Part shown: positions 1 to 13,212 of the stretch, in pieces
Numbering within the stretch: the first letter of the stretch is position 1
Layout: each line of letters opens with the position of its first letter
Assembly: GCA_964019415.1 (NCBI GenBank)
Contig: OZ025871.1
Location: forward strand, 10,730,256 to 10,794,255
Reading direction: 5' to 3'
Source: Ianthella basta
Lineage: Eukaryota > Porifera > Demospongiae > Verongiida > Ianthellidae
DNA length: 64,000 nucleotides
Made by a program: the position numbers and the translations under genes
Notes under the pieces: model-generated
What the model was told of the DNA's origin: nothing
Databases searched by the model: none
The model's input: the letters and a program-made list of their open reading frames with translations, nothing else

Positions 1-905
1 AGTGCTTTGGAAGCTGAAGACCACGTCATCAAGGTCAGTGCAGAACATTGGGAGCCAGGCGAGCTGTTGTCTGCAACCACTGATCAAAACACACATGCAG
101 TACAGAGCTTTAATATTTGTGCATAAATCTTCTTATCCTCACCTATTATTCATTCTGACTTATGCTTTTATACTAGATTGTTTATTGATAGCAACTGAGC
201 ATATGTGCGAACAGTGAAGACCTTGTGCAATGCAAGTTCATATAAGTTGCTGTAGCAAGCAGTTTGTATGCACATTATAGTGCAGCTGTATATCATCATT
301 AGTAGCATTCGGCGCTTGCCTTGATGGTGAAGCAATTGGCTGCCATATGACACCTAGTCTGATGCCATTTTGTAGGGTAATGAATTAAGGGCCAATGACT
401 GCCAGAAACTGCGTATAGAATGTAATTAATAGGTGTGGTATAAGCCTTCCCTCTTTCATTTACTCATTGAGTCATGAATTTTGATAGAGTGTTCAGCTCA
501 CAATAATGGTGATCCTCTGTGAAGAATCCCAAGTTATTACATCATTTTATATACTGCCATGATTCTAAGTCACATTTACAGGTGTTGCTATGACAATTAC
601 TGTAACACAATTTGAATGGTTAGAATAGCAGATAAGCTTTGCACATGTTACTTTCTGAATCAGAGGAAAGTTTCGTATATGCCAAGGGCAATTGTTTAAG
701 CTGCACTGATGCACACATCACTTTTGCACTGGATAGAGATGTGCTCTCTCATGTAATACTTGTGTTCAGTAAGCTTCTACTCCACCTCTCATGCAGTGAC
801 CTTTGACGGACACACACTTGTCACATGCTACGTACATAGCAATATTTTGATAAGGACCAGTTTTGGGAGTCCACCTGATCACGTTCTTTTGTGAAACTGA
901 TAGCA
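1..905. repeat. Duplicated 5' flank of a receptor-family gene lying left of the window
   Basis: This stretch is a diverged copy of 56340 to about 57320, the 5' flank of gene 4. Both begin with AGTGCTTT(T)GGAAGCTGAAG and share the following several hundred bases with scattered substitutions and indels. It ends in a decayed promoter block in which TGACCTTTGACG at 797-808 corresponds to the DR1 site of the other copies, followed by the shared CACTTGTCACATGCTA stretch. Since the flank precedes a minus-strand gene at 56 kb, a further paralogue is expected immediately left of base 1. No coding sequence is seen here. Confidence 0.6.
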
Positions 906-2515
906 AAGCACATCCCATATGGTTAAGTGGGGGGAAACACAACACATTTCAAGATTGTAACACATCACACTGTAAACTTGCAATGCTATGCAGTGGTTTA
1001 AGCTTGTGCTATAGCTCATGTACTGTAGAGGAAGTACAGTGAAACCTGTCTAAGATGGCCATATTAGGCAGCAGCCTCTGTACCACAGCTAGTCTACCTA
1101 TTCCCAAACAGTATTAAAACATAGCATTGAATTTCTATCCCTGTAGATCAGCTCTCTAAAGAGGTCAGTTAAAACTGGCCTTTATGACAGTTCTATTGTG
1201 GTGCTTTCATCGGATGACCAGCTACAGTAACTCTACTCTGCCTGGATTGTAGACTCTTGCATAATTGATTTGCAAAATTCAAAGTACCATCTTTGGCCAT
1301 CAACATTGCTGCATCCCCAACTATCTGAACTGGGAGTGGTTAGCAGGTGCCACACAAGTTTTTAGACTTGAAATATTTGTAGTTATGCCAATTTGAAAAC
1401 AGGTCTCTGTTCAAAGTCCAAATTGCATTTCTCCCTATTCATTCATTTCAAATTCCCTCTGCTTTAGCTAAGTTCAAATTCTAGTATGGATGTAGAACAT
1501 AAACGGTAGCCAATTCAATGTTTAAGATAAACAATGCAATTTGAAGGTGCAAGTGAAAGTTTGGTAGAGCAAACAATAAACATAATTATAATGTGAGTTT
1601 GTGTATGGCTGCTAGTATAATTACAGTCAGTTTGAAGTTGGCTATTTTGTAAAATAATAAAATTGGAAACCCAAAAACTGGCAAACAAACGTAGCACGTC
1701 CAACTAATTATGTCAAGGAGAATGATTTCCAGTTGGAACATTGGCAGGACAACAAACGAGATGTCAATTGTAAGTATCCGGATCTTTGTTTGAGCAAGTT
1801 CAATTTGAATGAGAGCATGGACACAGCTGGCTTCCAGATGGACAAAATAACAGCAAGAGCCAGTAAAGCCAAAATCAAAAAGGTGTCATCACTAGTTTAC
1901 TTATAGTTTACCTTGAGCATGTTTTACCCAAGGTAAAACAGCAGTTTCCTCTGTGCATTCCAGTAGGAGCACGAATATCATTATATTAATGGTATTCACA
2001 CCGTTTTGTCACCACAATAATAATATTCATGATCATCACCCGGCCATTTTGGACATGTAAGAGGAGCAAATATGGCTGCCATCTATCTTGTGTGGCTGGC
2101 TTGATCTTCTGTAATATCCTACACTCAATCAAAAGACACCAAACTAACAATAGATAAAATAATGTTTATTTGCTGATAATCAACTGCAAATGCAACTATA
2201 GCTGTACTAGCTAAATTAATTGGGTGGTGCACATCGAGAGGCAGTCTTTCCTCATCATGTAGCTAGAACTGTGGGCTGCAGGATGAAGCATACACAAATG
2301 ATCAGGCAAGATCCTCCCTTCCCCCACCCCATGCACAAGGTGAAAATAGCATAATAATGAAACCGTAATTACTTAGCTATGCATACCAGGCGTATGTTAC
2401 TTGAACACAATAATCTTGCCACCATCTCAGTATAGCAATGCCACAGAATATCACACAGGGAATAATAGAATCCAATCACTGAAAGCCAAATCTGTGATAG
2501 GAAGCAACCCATAGC
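906..2515. other. Intergenic, no gene seen
   Basis: No convincing coding region was found. Bases from about 1515 to 1700 resemble 48430-48620 (shared AAACARTGCAATTTGAA start, then a similar order of words), so part of this is an old duplicated segment. A stretch from about 1035 begins ACAGTGAAACCTGTCTAA, which looks like the end of a dispersed repeat, but its limits could not be set. Confidence 0.35.
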
Positions 2516-3168
2516 ACCAATCATATGATAAACAGTGCCCGATCAGCCTCGTACACATGAAGTGCCAGGCGACCCGTAGCACCAATCATATGATAAACAG
2601 TGCCCGATCAGCCCTGTACACATAAAGTGCCAGGCGACCCATAGCACCAATCATATGATAAACAGTGCCCGATCAGCCCTGTACACATAAAGTGTCAGGT
2701 GACCTGTAGCACCAATCTAATGATAAACAGTGCCCGATCAGCCCCGCACACATAAAGTGCCAGGTGACCCGTAGCACCAATCTAATGATAAACATGCAGT
2801 GCCCGATCAGCCCCGTACACATAAAGTGCCAGGCGACCCGTAGCACCAATCATATGATAAACAGTGCCCGATCAGCCCCGCACACATAAAGTGCCAGGCG
2901 ACCCGTAGCACCAATCATTTGATAAACAATGCCCGATCAGCCCTGTACACATGAAGTGCCAGGCGACCCGTAGCACCAATCATATGATAATCAGTGCCCG
3001 ATCAGCCCCGCACACATAAAGTGCCAGGCGACCCGTAGCACCAATCATATGATAATCATTGCCCAATCAGCCCCGTACACCTAAAGTGCCAGGCGACCCG
3101 TAGCACCAATCACATGATAGACAGTGCCCGATCAGCCCGTATACATAAAGTGCCAGGTGACCCGTTGC
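2516..3168. repeat. 65-bp minisatellite, about ten copies
   Basis: Head-to-tail units begin ACCAATCATATGATAAACAG and end in GGCGACCCGTAGC. Unit starts at 2516, 2581, 2646, 2711, 2776, 2845, 2910, 2975, 3040 and 3105 give a strict 65-bp period, except one 69-bp unit carrying a 4-base insertion. Copies differ by a few substitutions (CATATG/CTAATG; CCTGTAC/CCCGCAC), so the array is young. There are no unique spacers, so it is not CRISPR-like. Confidence 0.95.
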
Positions 3169-3422
3169 TAGTCACGGATGCATATACATTGTACACATTT
3201 ACCAAACACCTCCTTTGAGAGACTTTCCCGTTAAATGACCGTCTTAGACTAGTCTCTAATGTGGTCTCTCAAAAGGGGACTACTGTATTATACATCTGCT
3301 AGTAGGCATTCTGTCATTACCTGTAACAGTAGCCAGCCAGTGGGAGACCAGCTGGGGCACCATTCTACTATTACTGACTTCCTCCATTGCTGATTGAGGC
3401 ATTTGCTTCCTGAGGCTCCACG

Positions 3423-3573
3423 ATCACATTACCATAGCAACACCATGGTAACGTGATTGTGGATCACAGATGTTATCACAGCATTTGTTGGAAATTGAAG
3501 ACACACACACACACACACATGCACAAACACACACACGCATCACATTGCCATAGCAACACCATGGTAACGTGAT
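3423..3573. repeat. Two direct copies of a 13-bp-arm hairpin around a CA tract
   Basis: The first hairpin (3423-3457) pairs ATCACATTACCAT with ATGGTAACGTGAT across a 9-base loop. The second (3539-3573) is the same apart from one base (TTGCCAT). Between them is a (CA)n tract at about 3501-3536. The outer flanks CTCCACGATCACA and TGTGATGGTGGAG-like words are also inverted, suggesting a small foldback element whose middle expanded as a microsatellite. Confidence 0.7.
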
Positions 3574-3627
3574 GGTGGAGCTCCTAAGGGGTGTAATGGA
3601 ACACAACATTTTTGTGTCTGCAAGTAG

Positions 3628-5040
<1,413 letters not shown>

Positions 5041-5047
5041 TGTAATA

Positions 5048-5935
5048 TTGGCAAGTAGCTATGGCTATGAGAGCTATGAGAGCAATCCGGTCATTATATG
5101 CAGGAAGTGAGGCATGTGTTAGAGTTGGTGGAATGATGTCAGGCTGGTTTCCCATCAGTCAGGGAGTGAGATAGGGTTGTGTACTGTCGCCATGGTTGTT
5201 TAATGTATTCATGGATAGGATTATGAGAGAGGCGAAGGAAAAGCTACAAGGTGGTGTACAACTCACTACTACACGGGTTCAGATGCTACTATTTGCAGAT
5301 GACATAATTGTATGTATGCGCACTGAAAGGAAGATATGGTGAGAAATCTAGCTGAGATGAAAGTGGTAATGGAGAAGTGGGGAATGAGCATGCATTGGGG
5401 AAAACAAAAGTAATGATGGTTAGCAGGACAAGAGAGGGGTGCAAAAAAGTGTTGCTGGGGAGGAAGTTGCAGAAGTGGACAAGTTGAAGTACCTTGGAGT
5501 GTTGATAAGTGGAGATGGTGTGATTGAGCAGAGAATTGGCACAGCTTCAAGAGTGGTGGGAGCAATGCAGAAGGAAGTTTTGGAGAGAAGAGAGTTGCAG
5601 AAGAAAACTAAAATGCGTGTCTTCAATGCTAAGGTGATGCCGACACTTCTATATGGATGTGAGACGTGGACAGTGCAGAGGAGGCATGTAAGCAAGCTGC
5701 AAGCTTTTTAAATGATGTGTTTGAGAAGAGTGCAAGGTTTGACAAGAATGGATAGAGTCAGAAATAAGGAGGTGAGGGAGTCACTTTGGCAGGAAGCAAT
5801 GATTGAGATGGTTAAGAAGAAGCAGAGGAAGTGGAAGGCAAATTGGAACAAATGAGAGCCGACAGGTTGATGAAGATAGGGTATGAGTAGGAAGCAAAGG
5901 AAAACAGACCGAGGGGGAGACCCAGAAAGAGATGG
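5048..5935 (+). pseudogene. Degenerate non-LTR retrotransposon (LINE) reverse transcriptase, 3' part
   Basis: This is the 3' portion of a LINE-type reverse transcriptase with many lesions. Translated pieces read RAIRSLYAGSEACVRVGG near 5078-5125, then GV-R-stop-GCVLSPWLFNVFMDR around 5160-5222 (the expected Q of the RQGC motif is a TAG), then the catalytic LLFADD at about 5286-5303. KYLGVLISGDG follows at 5488-5520, and TLLYGCETWT at 5643-5672 is typical of this clade after the RT domain. RGRPRKRW at about 5911-5935 matches the C-terminal end. A TGA at 5339, a TAA after LQAF near 5709 and frame changes show it is dead. The N-terminal endonuclease part is absent. Confidence 0.85.
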
Positions 5936-5979
5936 TGTTAGGATTTCTCTACTATTGATGAATGACTCAATGACAGTAT

Positions 5980-6309
5980 ATAAACTAGTGTACAAAAATT
6001 CCTTTAGAATTAAAAGGGATTTAGGAATGGCCAGTAGAAAAAGCATAGAAACAAGCAACAGTACCTCAACACCACGATGAGCCACATTTCCGTGAAGTTC
6101 ACTCTGCATTCCTAATTTCTTTGCAGCTACATGGGACTAATTAGCTAGCCATTTGGGCATGCATCCACAAGGAAATTAGGAATGCAGAGTGAACTTCACG
6201 GAAATGTGGCTCATCATGGTGTTAAGGTACTGTTGCTTGTTCTATGCTTTTTCTACTGGCCATTCCTAAATCCCTTTTAATTCTAAAGGAATTTTTGTAC
6301 ACTAGTTTG
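5980..6309. repeat. Near-perfect inverted repeat with arms of about 140 bp
   Basis: The left arm (about 5980-6123) and the right arm (about 6168-6309) are reverse complements with few differences. For example, ACTAGTGTACAAAAATTCC on the left matches GGAATTTTTGTACACTAGT on the right, and GCATTCCTAATTTCTTTG matches CAAGGAAATTAGGAATGC. The loop is about 44 bases. The left arm starts just after the LINE relic. It may be a foldback/MITE-like element or an inverted local duplication. The transcript would form a long dsRNA hairpin. Confidence 0.85.
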
Positions 6310-6344
6310 TACAGTTTTTGCATATCCAATGGACTATGGCTACA

Positions 6345-7466
6345 TCAGATTAGTACTTGAGCTGAGTAATACCCCTTCCTCAAAGTTGATGAAGATTGCG
6401 CAGAAGATCGAGAACAGTTATGCCACTTTAGATGTACCGGCTGCCGTGCGTAGTTTAGAAAATCTATGGTTACGGTAACGCAACAAAATGGCGGCATCGG
6501 GGGTATCTTAATACACGGTGAAGACAAGTTTCCTACCCCCTTGTACTTAACGGATTGCCACCGGCGCTCAGATCCTAGTCCTCCGCGTATGCATGTAAAT
6601 CATCTTAGAAAATGGGGTTAATAGTTGCCCTGTGTCGTGCGCTGGGAGTGCGCAAAAATTCTGTGGGAAGGAGAATAATATTAATAATAATAATAATTAT
6701 GAAAAGAACAAATGGGGTACGAGCAGCCTATGACGCTTTTCTCTTACGTGAACTCCAGGTTACCTTTGGGCACGCTGCCGACTTCAATACATCCAAAGAA
6801 GCCTATCCATGGCCTTAAATTGTTCTTTGCCACCGCCGTTTGGCTAGTTTCGCCGAAGCGCGCTTATACATTAAGATAGGAGCCGCCATTTTGAACCGGG
6901 CACATTCCTAAATAGACGTCACGAACGTGACGTCTGATATTAGCATAATTATAACTGTACAATGCCTTTTATATTCCATGTTTGTGTATACTGTACTTAT
7001 TTTCTGTTGGGATACCTCCTGCTATGGAGATAAAGCCATGAAGATTGCTGATGATGAGCTATGGCTACCAGCTTGCTATAGAGCATCTTCTATACAGGCC
7101 TTTTGTCAAGCTGTTAAATCAACTAGCCATTAATTGTACACTCTTTCCTAGACCTGTACTAAACTAATCATACTGCATGGAGTCCATAATTATGTGTATT
7201 TTGCTCATGCAGCTATATACATACCCTTATTATTAGCATCCCTTCTCCTAAAGGGTCGGCTAAAGATCTAAAGGTTGCCGGTGCTGGTCCGGTTCACTGC
7301 CATTTTTCCCTTCCCCCTTCTTTCCTTACCATGTGTAGTTCCGAACGTTATTTTTCATTTGCGTCACCATGGTACATAGACCATCTTAATTATCCCTTCT
7401 CCTGGAAGTATTCGGAATTCAAGCATTATAATTTGGCAACTTTCATTAGCAGTCCAGAACAGTTCC
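6345..7466. other. CpG-containing unique stretch and intergenic DNA
   Basis: From about 6390 to 6940 the sequence has more CpG than its surroundings and carries two YY1-like words (AAAATGGCGGC at 6484-6494, GCCGCCATTTTG at 6882-6893), an (AAT)n tract at about 6676-6698, and a palindrome described separately. This is promoter-like, but no coding exon could be supported on either strand. From 6940 to 7466 nothing further is seen. Confidence 0.3.
6914..6935. promoter_or_regulatory. Perfect palindrome holding two CRE-like half sites
   Basis: AGACGTCACG and CGTGACGTCT are exact inverted arms around AA. Each arm contains TGACGTCT/AGACGTCA, one base from the CREB/ATF consensus TGACGTCA. It sits at the end of the CpG-containing stretch. 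The regulatory role is inferred from the motif alone. Confidence 0.35.
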
Positions 7467-7690
7467 TTTATTCTCACTTTTAGCATCAATGAATATTAAC
7501 ATTGCAACATTATAATATAGAGCTTTGGAATTACTGGTTCCAACCAACTGCTACAATATAGTCTACATGAATGTATACATATGTTTGTAATGCCAAAAGT
7601 GTATCAGTTTTAATCATGTTACTTGTGCATAGTCTTGTGGAATAGCAAGTTACAATTCTTCGGTTAGTTACATTTTTTTACATTTACAAG

Positions 7691-10600
7691 TTACATTTCA
7701 TCTGTGTGAGAGACAGTCTCTGTGTATTCGCCTGCTGAAGTAGGAAGTCCAGGTCTCTGTTCTGTAATATTGACCAGGTTCCCAAGTCTGGCTGCTGGAT
7801 GTTCTAGCAGTGGCTCTTCATTATCCTCTGAATTGATCATCTGCTTCTGGCAACATTTCAACTGATCACACTTAAACCTCACATACACCTTCCTTCCAAA
7901 GATAATAGCAGGATAAAAGAGAGGTAGGTAGATGAGGATCATCCGAACAGATGCATAAAACAGCTTCAATGCAGTGTGTGTGTTACTGTCCACTATCTGC
8001 TCACTCAAGAGAAGGATGAGCACCATGTTACCCAAGATGGCTGTATCCAATGTATTCATCCTGTCTGAGTTGTATGGTCGGAGAATGGCAATGAGCAATA
8101 GCAGTGCCTCAGTGAGGATGAGTTGAATGTGTAGGGCATCTTCTACTCTTGGTATGAACACAGCAGCAGAAAGATGAATGAAACGGTGAAAGAGGTAGAG
8201 TGAAGAGAAGCTCCTGTAACGTTCTTTGTAGCAACCTTGAAAGACATTGACAAAATGGTAGACCCATCTGTCAGTGTAGACGTTGCTGCAGAATGTCTGC
8301 ATCCTCTGTAGCTTCCTCAATGGTGGCACAGCTATGATGAGCCTGCCAAACAACTGAGGCACAATGGGAAGAGTGAGGACAAGAAAGGAAGGCAGAAGGA
8401 CAAACACTAGCAGTATGATAATGGCCGGTATGAAGTAGGCAATGTGCTGAATGGAGCCATAGGGTACAGATCCTTGCCACCACACAACCATCTTCTGTTC
8501 TCCATCCTCTCCTGTGATGGTCTGGCCAACTAGGATGTATGAGGAGCTGACAAGGAAGCGAGTGAAGCCGAGAATGACAAAGGCAGGAAGTGCTCTGTCA
8601 TAAGACATACCGTCAGAGTACTTTGCCTTCCATCGTCTCATCCGCCTGAGGCACTGGTCCACTCGGTGACAGCATATCCACTTCTCAGCAGACCTCTCAA
8701 GAACGACGAGTGTGATGGCCACTATCAGTGGGAAGAGTCCAATGGAGTAGTGCAACAAGAGTGTCTGTAACAGTGTGAGGTGTGAGTGTGGAATGAGACA
8801 GTATGGAGGTAGGAGCACACCAAAGAAGTCCAAGTTCCACACTCCATACAGAAATCGGTATATCTTGACAAATGCAATATGCACTGTTCCTAACTCAGCA
8901 TCACCTCTGATACTGGAGAAAGCAAGGAGTTGTGCAAATAGTAGAAATGAGTTAAAGCTTCCTGACACCAAGTCTACATTGAATAGCATCACAACGAACT
9001 TGACAACCAGCATGGGCACCCACTCACTGAGGATCCAAACAAGGACACCCACATGACTGAGTCCTTCCTGACAACTGGTGCACACTGGTCTAATTCCGTT
9101 AAAGTTCACTGCAATGCTGTTCCCTTCAATGCAATCTCCACAAAGTAGCCCTTTACGATTTGACTTTCCACAAACTACCTCTTCCAGTAGTTGCTTGGAG
9201 TTGTTATCAGGGAGAGTGGACAGTTGTGTCTGACAGTATCCTGGTGGGCAGGGTGCAGTGAAGAACTTTTGACCATCACAGCTGTGTTGGTCATTGGATG
9301 TCAAATAACCAGCCCAGTAGTCTCTCTGCAAGACAGCACCTTTGACATTTGGTTCAATGGCATTATTGCATTCTGCTATTCCACGAATGGTGAGCATCCC
9401 ACATTGACATGTTCCATTGTCATCTGAACCCAAACAAAAAATGTAGCCTGGTGGACAGCACTGGAGCTCTATAGCCATTACCAGAACCAGGTTTTTGTTG
9501 TCTACTGACTGTAGAACTAAGAGAGGCACTGAACCAGATGTGTTGGTTGAATTAGCTTCCAAGAAATGGTTAAATCTTCCATGCTGTGGTGGGATGCCAT
9601 GCAAGATAACTCTAAAATCGGCAGTGTACTTTGAGAAAATGTTCAATTGCACTTTTGCTGTGGGTTCATGAGAAATTATTTGTACGATGAAAGCTGTGTT
9701 GATGACATTTCCAAGTCTGTCATATGCATGTGTGTATGGCAGCAGTTTCTGTAACCCAGGGAAAAACTGGACAGCGACTGGTGATGTGCTGGGAGAGGCA
9801 CCATCAACATGGCTGGGATGCAGCAATGTTTCCCGATCTACTGGTAGGAACTTTTCACTCTTTGAGCAAGTTAGAGGATTCAAATTGATTGATGCACACT
9901 TTATAAATGTTTTTTCTTGATTCTTCTCACTAAATGAGTAAAGTTGATATGCACATCTTGTTGAATTGGAGGTCAGACAGGCATGTTTTGTGAATAACAG
10001 TTGATTCATGACACTGCTATTATAGCAGTTTTGAGGGTCAGTTATATAAAGTGACTGTCCTTCAAACTTTGCAAAGTTGTTTGCAAATACTATGCCTCTT
10101 ATACCCCTTATTGGTCCTTTGTCATTCTGAAGGAAGCACCGATATTTTGATGCTGCACTTAGTGTTGAGTCCACGTACATGGCTCCACCTCGCTGGAAAG
10201 CAAGGTTATCATCTAATTGTAGTTGAGATTTTGACGAGAGTCGAATGTAACTTTCGCCATACAAAGCAACTGCTCCTCCATGTGAAGCAACACAGTAACT
10301 AATTCTTGCAAATGTGTCTGCCTGTAGTGTAATTTCTGAATCAATTGCTTGGAGCCCTTGGGATGTTCCTCCACAGTGACAAGTGAACAAGGAGTGAATG
10401 CGCATTTCCACCGAAATTAAGAGAATCATGCTTGAGTTTGCCTGCACTTCAAGCAATGGATCAATGTGCTTCACATATTCAGCCATGGTGGTATTAGTTA
10501 TATCAGGAAACTCATGATTGATACTTTTGGACAATAGCATTTGTATTAAATTCTCAAAATATTCTTGTAACTGCATTGTGGGCTTAAAGAGGAACTCTTC

Positions 10601-12816
10601 CCTGTGCAAAGTCATTAATCTTGCATTACTCAAGATGACCCCTCTGAAAATGTCCTTCCTGTTTTTTGGCGATGACTGTATACAGATTGCCTCCCCACCT
10701 GCTGCATGGTTGTTCCAGAAGTATGATTCAATCAAATGCACCATGTCTCCACTCTCTCTGATGTGTGGCGAATGTACATAAAGGACTGACAACCCTCCAC
10801 CTACTCCATCTGCAGCATTGTTTTGAAAAATCATCGCCAAAAACATGGAGACAGCATTCTTTGTTTCATCCATGGCCCTGTCAGTGTCAAATTCAATGTT
10901 GATACCTCCACCCATTGTAATGAAGCTATTATGAGAAAGTAGATCATTACTGATTACTGGAACGATGGTGAGCTTCACAGTATTTCTTTTGACAAGATGA
11001 TGGAATCTGATGTACATGCCTCCTCCAGCATATGCTCTGTTGCGACTAACGTTTATTCGGAACATACTCATGATATTACCTCTTGAGAAATCACCAAATA
11101 TGATCATCACTCCACCTCCTAGCTCTGCAGAGTTCTTCTCCACGCTTGATTTTGCCATTGAAATGTTATTGCTTTGTGCATAGGATGAATACATCACTGC
11201 AAACCCTCCTCCATATCCTTGCCAAGAAGCATGATAGTCTGATTTGCTTCTTGCTCTGTTTCCAGTTATATTAGCAGACCCAATTCTAATAATATTGCCA
11301 CTTGAATAATCACCCAGCATTATCAGGATTCCACCCCCCACAACAGCAGAATTGTTGGTGATATCTAGTACATTGAAGATAACCGTATTACTTTCTGAGT
11401 AATTTTGAAACTCTGCAAAAACCGCTCCACCATAATTTGAGACTAAATGTGTGAATGTGCAGTTGTACATCCGTATCCTGTTTCTTCTGCAATGATTAGT
11501 AAACAGGAGATAGGCACCGCCCCCCTGTTGTGATGTGCTGTTCATGACTTGCAGATCTTGTAGGATCACTTCATTAATACTTGTACTGTCTGCAAAGTGC
11601 ACAAATAGGCCTTGCCTGAATGCAATCGCATTTTCAGTGGCAGCAAATGAAAGGTTTCCAAGGTAAATCCAGTTGCATACGGACCGGTCTTTTAGGTAGA
11701 CTGCGACTGCACTTCCACTTGGGGCATAGCTGGTGATCACTCGCACGTCAGTGACATTTATTGTATTTATTGAAGTCCGAGCATCTATCGTAATGGCTGA
11801 GTAGTTTCCAAGTGCACCTTGTGTCATGTTAAGTATATCAAATTGTTTTTTAGCACAATCTGCTAATACATCATCTCTTCTTCTGTTCTGGTAGCGTTTT
11901 TGCCAGCCATCATTCACAATTATTGTATCTAGTATTGTAGTGCTGTAGTGAACATTGCCAAGTAAACGTATCAAAATTCCATAACCCATTACAGGAGCAC
12001 TGTTAAAAACTGTGATGTTGTGCATTGACATTTGACAACCATTTCCCGTACCGTGAACGGTGATCATTATACCAGTGAATGCCATGGATGGCTCATAGGT
12101 GGTATTTGTATCAGTGTTGACCACTAGAATATGATTCATGGATAAAGTGAGGTTGTGTGGTAGTGAGTCAGCCTCCCTTAGAACATCACAATGGATCCCA
12201 ATGCCATGTGTTCCACTGTGCAGTACAGAGATATTGTGCAAAATGATCTCACCATTGTTGGTGGTATGCTCCAATGAAATGCCTGTGCCACGAGGCACAT
12301 TTACACGGATCGTTACGTCATGTATTGTCACATTAGTGCAGTTGGAGAAGTCCAGGGTAGGTTTGATTGTGTCCAGCTGAAGGATGCTTTGTTCGCCAAT
12401 CATTTCAAATGTCAGCTCTCTAACCATTACATTGGCGAGGTCGGAAAATGCAAAATTTGCTCCATTCATGCATTTAATCACGGGTTGACCTATAGCACAG
12501 TCTCCTTCTAACTGTGCACTGAACAAAACGTTCGGGAATGTCTGGCGTGGAGATTCATGGTATTCATAGCTGCCACACCCAACTCTAATGGATGAGCATT
12601 CTTTATAGCACACTGCAGCGACCTGCATGACCTGCTAGGAGGTGGCTGTGCCATCAGTGCACCTACTGGTGTGTGGTGTATGCATTGAGGACCATCCTCT
12701 CCCTTGGTGTCAACCCACATGACTCTGTCACTCCTGACAACTGTCACTAGGCAACACAGCACCATCCACAGAAGGTGATACCTTGACTGCCTGTGATGGA
12801 ACCGAGGCCGTTCCAT
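7691..12816 (-). pseudogene. Gene 1: beta-helix/multi-transmembrane receptor-like protein, frameshifted near the N terminus
   Basis: This is a single-exon coding region of the cluster family. The conserved start ATG is at 12816 (MERPRFHHRQ), followed by a hydrophobic signal peptide and the invariant cap DRVMWVDTKGEDGPQCIHHT. Relative to gene 2, which has 36 bases from the AAT codon to the next TGT, gene 1 has 26, a 10-nt deletion at about 12591-12600. The signal peptide and cap are therefore out of frame with the rest, which stays open for 1645 codons from an internal ATG at 12628. The ectodomain has seven GGG/GGA beta-helix rungs (for example AGGGMYIRF). The neck has CCPPGY at about residue 1056 of that frame, GLLCGDC and CTSCQEG, followed by the membrane core. 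The tail lacks the acidic DEESETETQSEE segment of the other copies and ends SHTDEM. A possible AATAAA polyadenylation signal is at 7467-7472. It is either a young pseudogene or carries an assembly error; without the cap the product would have no signal peptide. Confidence 0.88.
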
Positions 12817-12849
12817 CAGGTGCTCTCCCTTGCTTCACTCAATAGTGCT

Positions 12850-13041
12850 CTGTAGTTAACACATAAAGAACAGCCACTACTTACGTATGTACTACTACAA
12901 AGGTTGTTCCATCAGTTCCTTTTCTGGAGAAACTAGAACTGCTAATCTACATGCAGTCCATCATTCCCCCCACTGTTGAACATGCGCTACATTAGCAACT
13001 GTTTAGCTAGTGTGACTGTTAGATAATCACCATTGACTTAC
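12850..13041 (-). other. Predicted 5' UTR intron of gene 1 (192 nt)
   Basis: On the minus strand the donor reads GATTGA|GTAAGTC and the acceptor reads GTTAACTACAG|AGCACT, with CTAAC-like branch words. The same donor and acceptor contexts recur upstream of gene 2, with an intron of 181 nt. This places one short intron in the leader of an otherwise intronless gene. It is predicted from motif and conservation only. Confidence 0.55.
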
Positions 13042-13154
13042 TCAATCAAGTGAACTGAGGTATCTATGCCAAGGAATTGCTGGTACTTCACAGTAGATAT
13101 GGTTTTAAACACGTTAGACTGTCACTTCTGTGCCAAATATGAGAACAGCCTTCT

Positions 13155-13162
13155 CTTAAATA
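13155..13162 (-). promoter_or_regulatory. TATA-like box of gene 1 (TATTTAAG)
   Basis: The minus strand reads CAAGTATTTAAGAG. The same word occurs at 30637-30644 (gene 2) and 33007-33014 (orphan module), always about 95-120 bp before the predicted donor and about 50-60 bp downstream of the DR1 site. Confidence 0.5.
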
Positions 13163-13212
13163 CTTGCTTGTGTTCAGTTCTTGCATACTCCATGCACTAT
13201 GTAGGCGTGGCA

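Noticed and set aside
1035-1210. Dispersed repeat starting ACAGTGAAACCTGTCTAA
   Set aside because: It looks like a common invertebrate repeat end, but no second end or target duplication could be identified, so it is not listed as an element.
2516-3168. CRISPR-like array
   Set aside because: Units are contiguous 65-bp tandem copies with no unique spacers and there are no cas genes; the genome is eukaryotic.
8775-9056. Conserved antisense frame of about 93-98 codons, seen opposite the membrane core in every paralogue (also 26533, 42606, 51506, 61505)
   Set aside because: It persists because the sense strand is strongly conserved. It has no start context or domain of its own.
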